Shown: positions 23,723 to 34,800 of the stretch, in pieces
How the letters are laid out: each line of letters opens with the position of its first letter
How positions within the stretch are numbered: the stretch's first letter is position 1
Assembly (NCBI GenBank): GCA_963920765.1
Contig: OY987244.1
Location: 932,501-996,500, forward strand
Length of the DNA: 64,000 nt
From: Ulota crispa
Taxonomy: Eukaryota > Streptophyta > Bryopsida > Orthotrichales > Orthotrichaceae
Direction: 5' to 3'
Notes under the pieces: model-generated
Databases searched by the model: none
What the model was told of the DNA's origin: nothing
The model's input: only the letters and a program-made list of their open reading frames with translations
Made by a program: the position numbers and the translations under genes

Positions 23723-25087
23723 CCCCTGAAGGATTGTTGTCTCCTCAGAGGACAAATGGGACTTTGGGCATGTACCTATGGCTAAACAAATTTTTATGGA
23801 TTTTTTGAAATTTTTGAGGAAGTTGGGGAATTCAAAGATGTACTTGCACATCTAAATTTTTCTTCATTCTCACATTTATCAAAAAGGTTATGCATGAATT
23901 TCTGGAAAATAGGGAAGGGCAGGCAACTCGAAAATTTTATAAAAAATTGCATTTAAAAAAAATAAGGAATTACTATAGCGACACCCTAAATTGCTAATGG
24001 GACACCTTCTTTGAGCATGAAAATGTGATTTTTAATGCTGATTTTGTTGATTTTTTTATCTGGATCAAAAGATTTGTTTCACCACTATCATTCTAAGGCT
24101 ACCCTAAAAAAAAGGCGTGCTTAAATTTCAAACTAAAAATATAGGTCACTTTTGAGTTACTTAATGTAAAAACATATCAAATAATAGTATTGGTGCAATA
24201 ATATTTCAATTTTTTTGTGTTTGTCATGTTTTCTTTCAAGGAGGTGATAATGTTGTGATTGAATGAATGATGGACCACTTAATAAATAAAAAATAGCACC
24301 AAATTATCAAATTTCATGCTCAGAGGGGGTGTCCCGTTAGCAATTTAGGGTGTCGCTGTAGTAACTCTCAAAAAATAAACATCTGAAATTGGTTCTTTAG
24401 ATTTATATATACGTGGGAAGCTTTTGATCATTCAATTTTGATTAATGAGATGAAAGTTATGAGAAGTTTTAGTTTGCGGGTAGGTATGGGACCCCCAAAC
24501 CTCCATTCCTTTTGCCCCTTGTAAAATTTGGTGCTTTACTTTTTTGAGCTCTTTGTGTGTTTGTTTTTTGACTTTTTTTTTCCAAGTTGTAGTAGACTAA
24601 GATTCCTTGGTTTTTAACATTTGGATCAAAGTAATTCAGATATTTGAATTTTACATAAATCCTCCAATTTTGCCTAGTGTATATGCAAATTTCATGACCT
24701 TATGGCATTGCAAGATCTTACAAAGTATGATTCACACCTCCAGTACATTTGAGAATTCTCCCACACTTACCTAACTTGGTCTTCTACATGGGTAAAATAA
24801 ACCTGAACTTTGTGTAGAGCAATTTTTTTGATATAAGAGTAATCAAAGACTTTTAAAAATGTTGGCAATAGGATTTTTTGTTTTTTACACTTTAATTAGA
24901 TGTCAATATCTCACTTTTATACATTAAGAAATAGCTGATTTTTTTCTCATAAGTACCTCCCGTAGTCCAGGGTAGGATTCTACGGTTGAATTTAAAAAAA
25001 AAGTAATTTTTCTACCTTCCTATTCATTGCCCTAGAAGTGGCAGTTTTCAATAACTTTTGCAGAAAAAAGGGCTCAGTCCTTTGGGG
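23723..25087. mobile_element. TTAA-flanked MITE, 1365 bp with nested insert
   Basis: TTAA lies at 23719-23722 and 25088-25091. The ends are CCCCTGAAGGATTG and, inverted, CCCCAAAGGACTG. Internal segments (for example near 24370-24490) match the ~0.9-kb TTAA subfamily at 1321-2245 and 30924-31835. A second MITE is nested at 23970-24364, leaving about 970 bp for the element itself. Confidence 0.82.
23970..24364. mobile_element. Nested MITE with ~50-bp terminal inverted repeats
   Basis: The ends TTACTATAGCGACACCCTAA and, inverted, TTACTACAGCGACACCCTAA continue to match for about 50 bp, through GGGACACC and GAGCATGAAA. No coding capacity. The target duplication is not clear because both flanks are A-rich. 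Confidence 0.8.
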
Positions 25088-25180
25088 TTAATGAAGTAAC
25101 TCCCATTTTCCTCACTATCAAAATGCAACCAAATTCAAAGAACTCTTAACGAAATTGTGTGAATCGTTGCAGTTCTTCGT

Positions 25181-25300
25181 TCAGGATTTTACATATGAAA
25201 TCATCCAGGATTTTACGTCTGAAATCATCCAGAATTTTACGTCTGAAATCATCCAGAATTTTACGTCTGAAATCATCCAGAATTTTACATCACAAATCAT
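25181..25300. repeat. 24-bp tandem repeat, five units
   Basis: Units of the form AGAATTTTACGTCTGAAATC plus ATCC repeat five times, the outer two diverged. Since 24 is divisible by three, the array stays open in every repeat-compatible frame. From ATG at 25195 the plus strand is open to 25455 and would encode repeated octapeptides (SSRILRLK). No family is recognised and the frame may be accidental. Confidence 0.85.
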
Positions 25301-26984
25301 CCATGAGCTACTTTTGTGACTCCAAGCGCAGTCCAAGGCCAAGGCAACATTCTGCTAGGGCCCCTTGGACAATTATAGGCAGTTCTCAACTTTCTCATAT
25401 TACAATACCCACCGGTTACTGTAGTTCAGACCTCAGAGTATGGTGGGTATCTTGAGAACAAACAAATATGTGCCATGTGGACAGTAGAAAGCAGATTCTT
25501 ATCCTCGATCACATCTGCCATCTGCTACTAAAGCTTAAGCTTAAATTGAACTCACGCTGTCAAACCAGAGCATAATCTGCCACGTGCCATGCACCGCATG
25601 GCCCTTAAACTGCTGAGCTCATCCACCATTTGACCCAGCCTCTCTGATTGGCTTGCACTCCTTGCAGGGCCGCTTTACATAGGGGGCAGAGCCAATTCAT
25701 TGTGTCAGACGTCAAGAGTTCTCACTTGTGATTGGACAAAAGGCTAAAATCAACTCCAGCCCCTTTCCACCTAAAGTATAGGCCAATTTGGTGAAATGAA
25801 TATTTTATTCAACAAACACAAGATTTGACATGGCCCGAGCTCACCAAATTGGGTGCACCTAAAGTGAGAGGCCAATCCATGGCCTTGGGGCCAATGTCAA
25901 GTTTCATTGATTTTTTTTTCATAAAATATTAAATTTTCTCCAGTAGAATCTGTTATACCTGAATGTTTGCAAAGGATTTTTTAATGCCTTTTTTAACCTT
26001 GAATTTTACAAAGTTCTTTTCTCCTTTGTCTTTCATTTTTTTCCTAATTATTTTTTTCAACTTGAATATTATTCTGAGTTCTAGAACCGCTTTTAGCAAT
26101 AAGGACTTTTTGAATAATTTTGATTGATTTAAGTCTAAGCCCTAGAACACAGCCTGTAGTGGGTAATTTGAAAAAGAGCTGATCCGGAGACATCGGACCA
26201 TTGGATTGAGTTTATAAGTCCATAGTAGACATGAAAAGGCCATTTAGCCGCCATGACACTTGATGCAATTACAAGCTAACTCTTAAATCAAAATTCCTAA
26301 ACCACGCTGTCGGGTTGAGAGGAGCGCGCCTTGGGAACACGCAGGGTGTCTTGCTGCGATCGTGCGTTGCCGACTGAAAACGTTGTCAATCTTGATCTTC
26401 TCTTCAAATCTTCAGTCTTCAGTCTTCCGTTGGCCTATCCTGTGGCTGGCTCTAAGGGTATAAGGGTCAAGGTAGGGATAAGAGTCCACTGGATACGGGA
26501 CGGGTAGATCGGGACAGCAGACACGAGCTGCCGTCCGTATGACGGGATCCTAAAATCAAATTCACGATCTGCTGGCCAAAACTCCAGATCGTGAGAACAG
26601 AGCAAGTCTCGACCATGTGGGTGATCAATCCCACTTCGTCACCACGACAATAAATGGGGTTAAGTTTGGTTTAATCCAAATTGCCCGCAACAAGGTTTAC
26701 AAAACAGAATGGAAATGAATTGACAAACGAGCCTCCAAAACCGGCTAGGAATAACAAAGCCACATCCCACACATACATAAAAAATAAACCCAAAACATTC
26801 CTCTTGAAATCTTCATATCTTCAGATCTTCAAGTCTTCATGTCTTCAAGTTTTCAAGTCTTCATGTTTTAATAAAAACAATGGGGAAAATCACAAATAAC
26901 AAGTTCTAGAAAAGGCAGCAACCTTCTATCTAATGCCACAGATGGCTCAAAGATTCAAATGCTAAGTGTAATAGCAATTTGAAA
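25301..26984. other. Mixed-composition, mostly non-repetitive region
   Basis: This is less AT-rich than most of the window. It holds an inverted repeat at 25382-25459 (stem parts GTTCTCAA and TACCCACC), a G-box core CACGTG near 25581, two GATTGG (inverted CCAAT) motifs near 25650 and 25733, and a run of imperfect CTTCAAGTCTT repeats at about 26810-26870. It could contain a promoter or degraded LTR, but no coding exon can be defended. Confidence 0.35.
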
Positions 26985-27830
26985 AGCTCTCCTAACCTTC
27001 TAACATCCCTCTAAATTTCAACTCAATCTAAGATACTGTCCAAAAGTTATGCGAGTTCAAAGTAGAGGCTCTTCTTCCTCTTTACAAACTAAACACTGCC
27101 TCTAAAAACTTATATAACTTTTGTTCTATACATCACCCATAAAAATGTGATATCAATTTAGAAAGATGATATCATTGGCTACAACCCGTAAATTTTTCAC
27201 TTCAAATTAAAACTCTGTCCAAAAGTTCTAGTCAATCAAAATGTGGGTCTCAATTTTTTAGAGAGCACCCAAACCCCCAACTTCTACCCACTATAACTTC
27301 TTCAATAAAACTCCAAATGAAATGATTAAAGACAATTCGGAAAGCTATGACAACAAACTGCCACTTCTAAAAATTTGAGAAGGAAATTTCATACTGTCCA
27401 AAAGTTGTAGCTCTTCAAAGTCTTAGCCCTTTCCTAAGAAAAGGGCAGCCACCTCCAAACCTTCACACCTCCATAACTTTCTTGTCCAAGCTTCAAATCT
27501 CAAATTTAAAGACTTTCTAAAAAGCCAAGATTAAGATAAACATCCTCTCCAAATCTTGTTGCAAAATGATATACAGATCATAAGTTATGGCTTGTCGAAG
27601 TCTCAGCCTTTCTTCATAGTTTGGCTTTTTGACTCCAAAATTCAAACACTCATAACTTTTGCATCACAACTTCAAATCAAGCTTGCAAACTCATTTTAGA
27701 AAGGTAATCACACAAAGAACAACCTCCTCAAATTTCAATTCAAAATCACGTATACACAGAAAAAAATCTCACATCAAAGTTTCGGGATTTTTTTTTTCCC
27801 TTCTTCCCACCAACACTCATACACTAACTT
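26985..27830. repeat. Degenerate tandem repeats, ~130-170 bp period
   Basis: At least four diverged units recur. Each has a CATAACTT(T/C)TT-like motif, a segment close to CTTCAAAT, and ends CTGTCCAAAAGTT followed by TCAAAG (near 27040, 27217, 27393 and a weaker one at 27572). Such arrays are seen in untranslated parts of some plant LTR retrotransposons; here no LTR or coding partner was found. Confidence 0.55.
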
Positions 27831-28137
27831 CCAACAACTAAGGGATCTTTCCTCCACAATTTCGACCCTATCTAAGGTAGGGAGGTGGGGCACATCAGCC
27901 TATGCCCTCCCTATCCTAACCCCACCATAGATGCCAAACCCTTTCTCCTTTCACACCTTTCCTATTGACTTCTAAACCCTTAGTATTTTTATTCAAACAA
28001 AGGCAAAATATATGAGCCTTCTAAAACATCTAGATAAACATATGAAAATGATTAAATTACAAAATAAATGCCATCATAAAGTGGCCACGTGCCTTTGCAA
28101 GCATATAATAGCGTCAAACGCTTGTCTTCAGTCGCCA

Positions 28138-28345
28138 AGTCGTGGACTTGGTTGGCTGGAGAAGCGGTCGTCTCTGGTCGCCCGCCGGTCCGGGTTCGAA
28201 TCCCATCGGGCTCGTCAAGCGGTGATGGCGGCTCACGGCTTGGCAGCTAGTGAGGCAGGAAATTGGCCCAGCCAACCCGCTACCTACCCCCCTGAGCTGT
28301 GCATGTGACAAGACGGCGCAGCGCACTGGAATCTATGGCCGTTGC
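28138..28345 (+). mobile_element. tRNA-derived SINE (probable)
   Basis: A perfect Pol III B box GGTTCGAATCC lies at 28193-28203, and an A-box-like TTGGCTGGAGAAGCGG lies at 28152-28167, about 25 bp upstream, normal tRNA spacing. The segment is markedly GC-rich, and the tRNA-like head is followed by a non-tRNA body of about 130 bp. No cloverleaf with a proper acceptor stem is apparent, so it is not a functional tRNA gene. The 3' end is not certain. Confidence 0.65.
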
Positions 28346-28534
28346 GCTGTCACCAAACCGTGGTCCTCACCACAACCACCCCTTTTGCCTCAACTGTTGA
28401 TTTATTGAAATCAACACAAACATAAATATATAACGAGTATCTACATGATGGAGATATCTCCATCAGGACAACGCAAAGAACTTTGAGAATCAAGACATTT
28501 GCCAAAGTTGAGCCACTCAACCATACATCTACCC

Positions 28535-28776
28535 ACATGGTATAATCAAATGTATAAAATACAAATGGAAGAGATGAGAGTAATTCCTAATCCTCTCATC
28601 TATATATTCTCTCAACTACTCTTCCTTCACCTAAGTATATAATCATGTCCATGGTGTAATCCTCTCTATGAGGTGCCGCCTATCACATGCTCTCTTTCCA
28701 ATGCCAAATACCCTACCTAGCATATCTCCTTTGGCCTAGAGTAAACTCATAATGCCCTATTCCAACCTTTTGTCAA
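28535..28776 (-). repeat. Copia LTR fragment, minus orientation
   Basis: Matches the 283-bp copia LTR of 46-59 kb from the ACATGG...TACAAATGGAAGAGATGAGAG part to TTCCAACCTTT, but lacks the outer ~35 bp at the low-coordinate end and is more diverged. No associated coding sequence is nearby. It is an old solo or truncated LTR. Confidence 0.8.
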
Positions 28777-29411
28777 TTGAGGACGTGACATGTGCTGATG
28801 ACATATATCGCCTAATGTTGTCCAAGAAGCTGATGTAGAGAGCTACTCATTATTCAAAGCCGAAGGTTTTTCATAACCATTTATGAATAGAGGATGCATC
28901 AACGGCCACCTTGCAGACATTTGACAGCGGGGTTGTCCAATATTTCACTTACCCAGCGTATGGCCTCATGATTTGATGGTGAATTATGTGGGGGTGTTGA
29001 ATAATGTCTTGAAGTTGGATTATGATCACCTTTAGACGGTAGTGATCCTCCTTCAATGTGACTAGCTGAAGAGAGACGAAGATAGAGGGAACACCACCTA
29101 CATTAGAAATGAGGTTGGTTATCTGTTTGTGAACTTTCGTCACGAGCTGTTGAGGATGGAGGAACCTTTCATTTTCCCAAGTCAAGCTACACAGGTATTT
29201 TTCTTTAACGCTCATGATAGACCATGGTGGAAAGTGGTCTTGTAGAAAAAGCTTGCACCAAGAGGGAAGTGGTGAATACTTTGGATGTTTTCATCACCAC
29301 TACTGCGGAGCCGAGTGGGTTGGTTGCACCTTTGCAATTTCCAAGGCAACCCAAAGTACCTTTATTAGTGGACGCAGTGGAATTATTAGCTAAAGAGAAT
29401 GTATTAGTTTT
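28777..29411. other. Intergenic, no gene seen
   Basis: About 630 bp with no supported gene, repeat border or RNA feature. Confidence 0.5.
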
Positions 29412-29656
29412 AACGCCATATTCGTTGAAAAGGGAGAAAACGTACAAAATGGGACTTTTGAAGGATTAAGGTGGCCACCTTAATCTGAGTTCTAGCGTTT
29501 TTTTGGTACACGTGGCCTCACTTGAGAGGAGGAATTTGCGAGGGAAAAAATCTTAGTGGCTCAAATTGAATCTGATATCGTTTAAGGTGGCTATTTTGGA
29601 TTAAGATGAGGTACAAAATGGTATCCAATATTTCCCAATTTAATGAATATGGCGTT
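29412..29656. mobile_element. ATACCATATT MITE, copy with TTTT duplication (245 bp)
   Basis: The ends are AACGCCATATTCGTTGAAAA and, inverted, AACGCCATATTCATTAAATT. Exactly four T residues lie outside each end (29408-29411 and 29657-29660), each bounded by a G. The interior contains CCTCACTTGAGAGGAGGAAT, shared with other copies. Confidence 0.85.
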
Positions 29657-29660
29657 TTTT

Positions 29661-30738
29661 GTCTTTGAGGTTGAAAAGCCCTTTTTGAACAGTGTGTCAC
29701 AACGCAGTGGATTACCATTTTGAAGAAAGGTTTGTGCATTGCAAAATTCAAAGTCACAACCTTTTTCCATTAACTTTAAAGTATCATCCTCGATGTATTT
29801 AAGGCATTGGATAGTAAAGATATTTCCTTGGTCTGTTTTCATAAACTAAAGAAACGCAGTAGCAAATTAGTCGTTTCTTCAACAGAAGCAATTGTCATGT
29901 GACTACATAACAACCAAGACATTAAACCCAGTAATGACTCAAGGCTGACTAAAGTGAAATTCAATCAACTACAATTCAACTACAATGCAACTATAGTAGT
30001 TAAACAAATTGACAGCATGACTATGAAGGATAGTAGCAACAAATCAAGCAAAATGGGAGAGTAAAAGAAGGGAACCATTTGTTAGGTCTTAAAGAAACTA
30101 ATTGTGTGCAAAGAAATGAAGGAGGGAGTTGTTTTTCAGTGGATACGTAGTTGTACAGGAATCGTTTCCAACCCAAAATGACTATAAAGCAACTAAGTTT
30201 CAACTATAAAAAATTTGCCTTTTTCACACAGATAATTGTAGAAATAATTTCCAAACCTGACACTACCTAAGGTTTGACAAAGGATCTCAAGGAAGGTGCA
30301 TAATCAGTGAATTTCAAGAACACTAAAAAAATAGCTACTTTAGTTATTTATTTGTTGATCTGTAGTAGTACCTAAACCCAGAAATAACTAGCTTGTAATT
30401 GCCATACAACAGCAACTCTAATATACATTCATACTAAAACCCAATCAGGAGTGTTTGAACAAAATTAGCTACCAAAGCAAAGAAAGGGCAGCCTCAAATG
30501 TTAATGGAGCAAAAAAAAGAGGAGTTGCAAAAACAACTGTAGTAGCTGCAAGTGAGTTGTTTTTTAGTAGTACCATAGTTGTCTACACAACTCAAGAACA
30601 ACTGCAGTGGTACTAAAGTGGTTACTAGAGTCCATATGAATGGATAGCATCCATGACTCAATTGAAAATTGATGATGATAATATTTTCTGTCCTCATTAG
30701 TTGTATAGATGTTTTTTGTAGTTTTTTAGACAACTATA
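29661..30738. other. Region with repeated CAACTA/TAGTTG motifs, probable CACTA subterminal DNA
   Basis: Copies of CAACTA(T/C)A and its inverse recur many times here and again at 36459-36600, on the other side of the interrupted MITE. The stretch at 36600-36611 ends TTCTTCTAGTG, a CACTA-type terminus. Together these suggest the subterminal repeat region of a second CACTA element whose other end is not in view. Confidence 0.45.
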
Positions 30739-30923
30739 AACACCATATTCATTAAATTGGGAATTTTCGGGCAATTTGGGACTTTTGAAGGTTTTAGTTG
30801 ATCCCCTAAAACCGTATTTGTAGCATTTTTTGGGTACACGTGCCCTCACTTGAGAGGAGAAACTTGCAAGGGAAAAAATCTTAGTGGGTCAGACCAAATC
30901 TAATAGCTTTGAATTTGGTTTAA

Positions 30924-31835
30924 CCCCGAAAGGACTAGACCTCCTTTTGTAGAAACATAGCGATTTTGGGCAGGTACTTGTGATTGGAGCTTTTCATATT
31001 TGAGGCTGAAATTTTAATACAATGTGGGGACAAGGTTTATCTTTCATGTGCACTAAATTTCATGACATTTGGAATTATGAGTAAAAAGTTATGACCTAAT
31101 ATGTTGTTTTTACGTTCATCAGGCAGCCTAGGCAGATTTTTAAAAATCAATTTTTTCAAAAACAAAATTTTTAAATCGGTTTAGGAGATTTATGTGAATG
31201 TAGGAAGCTTTGAATCATTCCATTTGGATTTATGAGATGAAAGTTATGAGGATTTTTTGTTTGTGGGTAGTATTGGATTCTCTACTCCAAAATAAACTTT
31301 GAAGTCCTTTATTTTACTCAATTTTCAACATTTTGGAAAAAAAACAAAACCAAAGGATGAACATTGTTTATGAAAATATTATGACCATTGGAATTGGCAA
31401 TTTTCATTTCCATAATTAAATTCTTAACAATTTAGTGTTTTGAATCATTCTCTACTCCTTTTACCTTACTAATTTTTTTCCATATGTAATACAACTCCAA
31501 ATGATTTGAAACTTTTTTGACATGTATTTTACTTAGGTGGCATAAGGAATTTAGAGAAGCACCACCCACATGGTCTTTTTTCCTTAGGAATTTCACCTAT
31601 TGAAGGGTAGTTGCTTGATTTTTCACAAGACGTTTTTGAATATTCAAACCATTCTATCTTCCAATCCACATGGTGGAAATTTCTGAAATTTTTTCCACAT
31701 CTTCTTAAACTATTCTTCTACAAGATCCTACGGTCACATATGCATGAAAATGTTGTTGTTGTCAAGTTTGGTTGATGCTTTAAAATGGTAGTTTTGAAGA
31801 GTTTTTGGTGAAAACTTTGCTTGGTCCTTTAAGGG
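30924..31835. mobile_element. TTAA-flanked MITE, 912 bp
   Basis: TTAA lies at 30920-30923 and 31836-31839. The ends are CCCCGAAAGGACTAG and, inverted, CCCTTAAAGGACC. Interior similarity to 1321-2245 (925 bp) runs over much of the length. Non-coding. Confidence 0.88.
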
Positions 31836-31858
31836 TTAAGCTAACCTTTTGGGTTTAA

Positions 31859-34800
31859 CCCTTAAAATTTTCAGCCATTTTGAAGGTGTTTAGAATCTTG
31901 ATTTTGTAAGTTATAAAAGGGTGAAGCTTGAAGGACAAAGAGTCATTTTTAGGGCAAAGTAACCGTAAGATCTTATAGAAAGCCAAGTCCTTATCATCTC
32001 TGCAAAGTTTGGTTTCAATCCAAGTCATAGATTGGAAGATTATAACAAAAACATAAAGGGTACTACAAGGAAACCAATAATTTGGAGTAGCTGAAATTGT
32101 GCTTTGACCAGCTCTCTTGGACACATAACATTTTGAAAAGTTGGCATCTTATGCTCATTCTCAAGGTAATCAAGTTCCACATGCATAGAAATAAGTCTTG
32201 TACTTTTTGGATAAAAATTGAGTGGGAAAATGATCTTGTAATAGTGACCACTTCATTGTTATGTTTCAAAAACTATGAGAGAAATAGAAGATTTTTCACA
32301 AATCTAGGGCCAAAATTCAAGATCAAACATGGTGAAGTGAAAGAACATAAGAAAAGACACACAATAGGAAAAAAAAAAAAAAAGTCTCAAATCTGAGTGC
32401 AAAATGTGTATTCCAATGGCTATTTGTATCCACAGACAGAGTAGGGTCAAAAAAAGGAGAGGGCAGTGCTGCTCCAAGCCTACTCTACTAATGGGCAGCT
32501 CATTGAAAAAGGGTCATGAATGGTTTACACTAAGAACCCATTACATATGCAAGCATCATCATTGTCCACCCTCATTACTCTTTCACTTCAACTGCCCACG
32601 GAAACCAACCGCCTTCCTTCTCTAGAACCTCCTACCACTAATCAGAATTTCCTTTGCGCCACCCCATGCGCCATCTAGGATTGTGAACCGTCAAGAAACA
32701 ATCTCCAATGCACATGCTCTTCCACGCACATTTTGCACAATAAAATATGTTCTCACATTGCACACAACACAAACTCTCTTCAACTCCCATCTCTCCGAAG
32801 CATGAATTAGTGGCACCTTCTTGCTGATTGTTGAGAGGCAATCCTTCCATCCTATCAACTCATCTACTAGCATATGAGCCATTTGCATTAGAAAATTAAG
32901 ATGGGATAGGTTTTTGAACTTCTCAACTTGCCTACAAAGCAATTTGTAGATGATGTACATGTTTGAGGTGGTCATGTCTAAGAGGAATCCAAAGAACAAT
33001 CTATACCACCACTTGTGGGTTTTTACTTGACAAGAGTAGACTCCCCTAATTTGATCAGCCACATCTACACCTCTCATCATGTTTGTGTATTCTACATGAA
33101 TAGGTGTGGTAGTGACTTCAATTTCCTCACCATTTGCCCCCCTCCTTTTACAAAAGGTTTCCTGACCATCTAATCTATTAGGCAAAGAGTAAGATGACAA
33201 CATAAGGACAGGCTTTTTGTCCATCCATTGAACAAGAGCAAGTTTACCACTATCATGGATATTCCACTTATATGTTCCTTGGGAACTCTTCTTGAACTCA
33301 GACTTGTTGGTCAATTCCTTAAGAAGACCCACTCTATTACATCTAATTGTGCTTGTTGCATACGTGACCTTTGACTCCATGTACTCAAAGAGTTCAATGC
33401 TAGTAAAGAAGTTATCCATAGTAACTGTGTGACCTCTCCTCCAAATCTCTTCCATTAGTAGCTTCATTACATTTGCTCCTTGTTGTGCCTCACCTTTTTT
33501 AGATTGTTTTTTAGATCACTATTATTACTTAAGATTTTTTGCTTGCTACAATAGGTCTCAAAGTTCCACACATATTTATGGATAGAATCAGCTGCACACC
33601 ACAATTTTATGCCCCACTTTATAGGTTTAGACAAAAGATATTGTTTAATGGCACAATACTTTCCTTTGTACCTAACCATCATCTCATCTATAGTTATGAA
33701 TTCTTCCAAGTTCCAATTCTCTTTACATCTAGCCTTGATCTCTTCCATTAACCACCTAACTTTGTTGAGTTTGTCATAATTAGGATTGCTTTTATCTTAA
33801 CACACAGTTTTGTTGTTAGTTAGGTGTAGACATCTCATTAAGTCATAGTATCTATATCCTGTCACGATGCAAGATATAATAGGACACAAAAAGAACTCAT
33901 TGGACTTTGACCAATAACATGAAACATTAGGTTCTTTTTTTCATCCCATTAATATGTTAATACCTAGAAATGCCTTAAACTCAAAAGGTGTTACTGGCTT
34001 CTATTTTTTTCCTCCTCTAGTGACATTAGGATTAGTGGATATGAGTTCAGAGGCATATCAATTTGTCTCTCTACATATCCTCCTAATAGTCTTCCACGAC
34101 CAAAACATCCCAAATAACTTTTTCCGTTGAAGGAATTACATTATCAGGCAATGTAGGACCTGGTAGAGGTCCACAAAAAGGTACGGGTGGAGGGTCAAAA
34201 CACGAGGATTTTTGTGAGCAAGTATGATCGGCATACTTAGTCTTCAAAGGATCACGTAAACTTGATTTATCCACTCCCTTTCCCCTTTGTGCTCTCGATG
34301 TTTTATCATTACCCTCTCCATTTCCTAACTGATCCTTCTTCTTCCCTTTCCTCTCTTTTTTCCTCTCCTCAGTCTCTCTCTGCTTTGCTCCCTTTCCAGC
34401 TTCTCTTTCTACTGCACTCTTGTTCTTACTTCTCTTTGGTCTACCACGAGTTTTTTTTTGAGGAGGGCTAGGCTCTTCGTCACTAGCCTTTGGCGAATTA
34501 ACAATCTCCACACAACTTCTACTCTTCTTACGTCCCCTAGTACGAGTTGCAGACCCATCCACACATGACTCTTTGGCAATCTTGTTTTGAGAAATACTAC
34601 TCTTCAGCACTGTACCATTGTCTACATCAATCTCCACATCACTCTCGGACTTAGAAGCAGCCGATTCGCTAGGGATCTCAAACTCCTCTACAGGCCATAG
34701 AGTTTCACAAATTACAACCTCGTCCTCAGATTCGTCATCTATCTTGTTAAATTCCAAGTTAAATTCTACATCAGTGTCTTCCAAACTCAAGTCATCTGCA

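Noticed and set aside
28138..28345. Functional tRNA gene
   Set aside because: The B box is perfect, but no acceptor stem or full cloverleaf could be formed, so a SINE is more likely.
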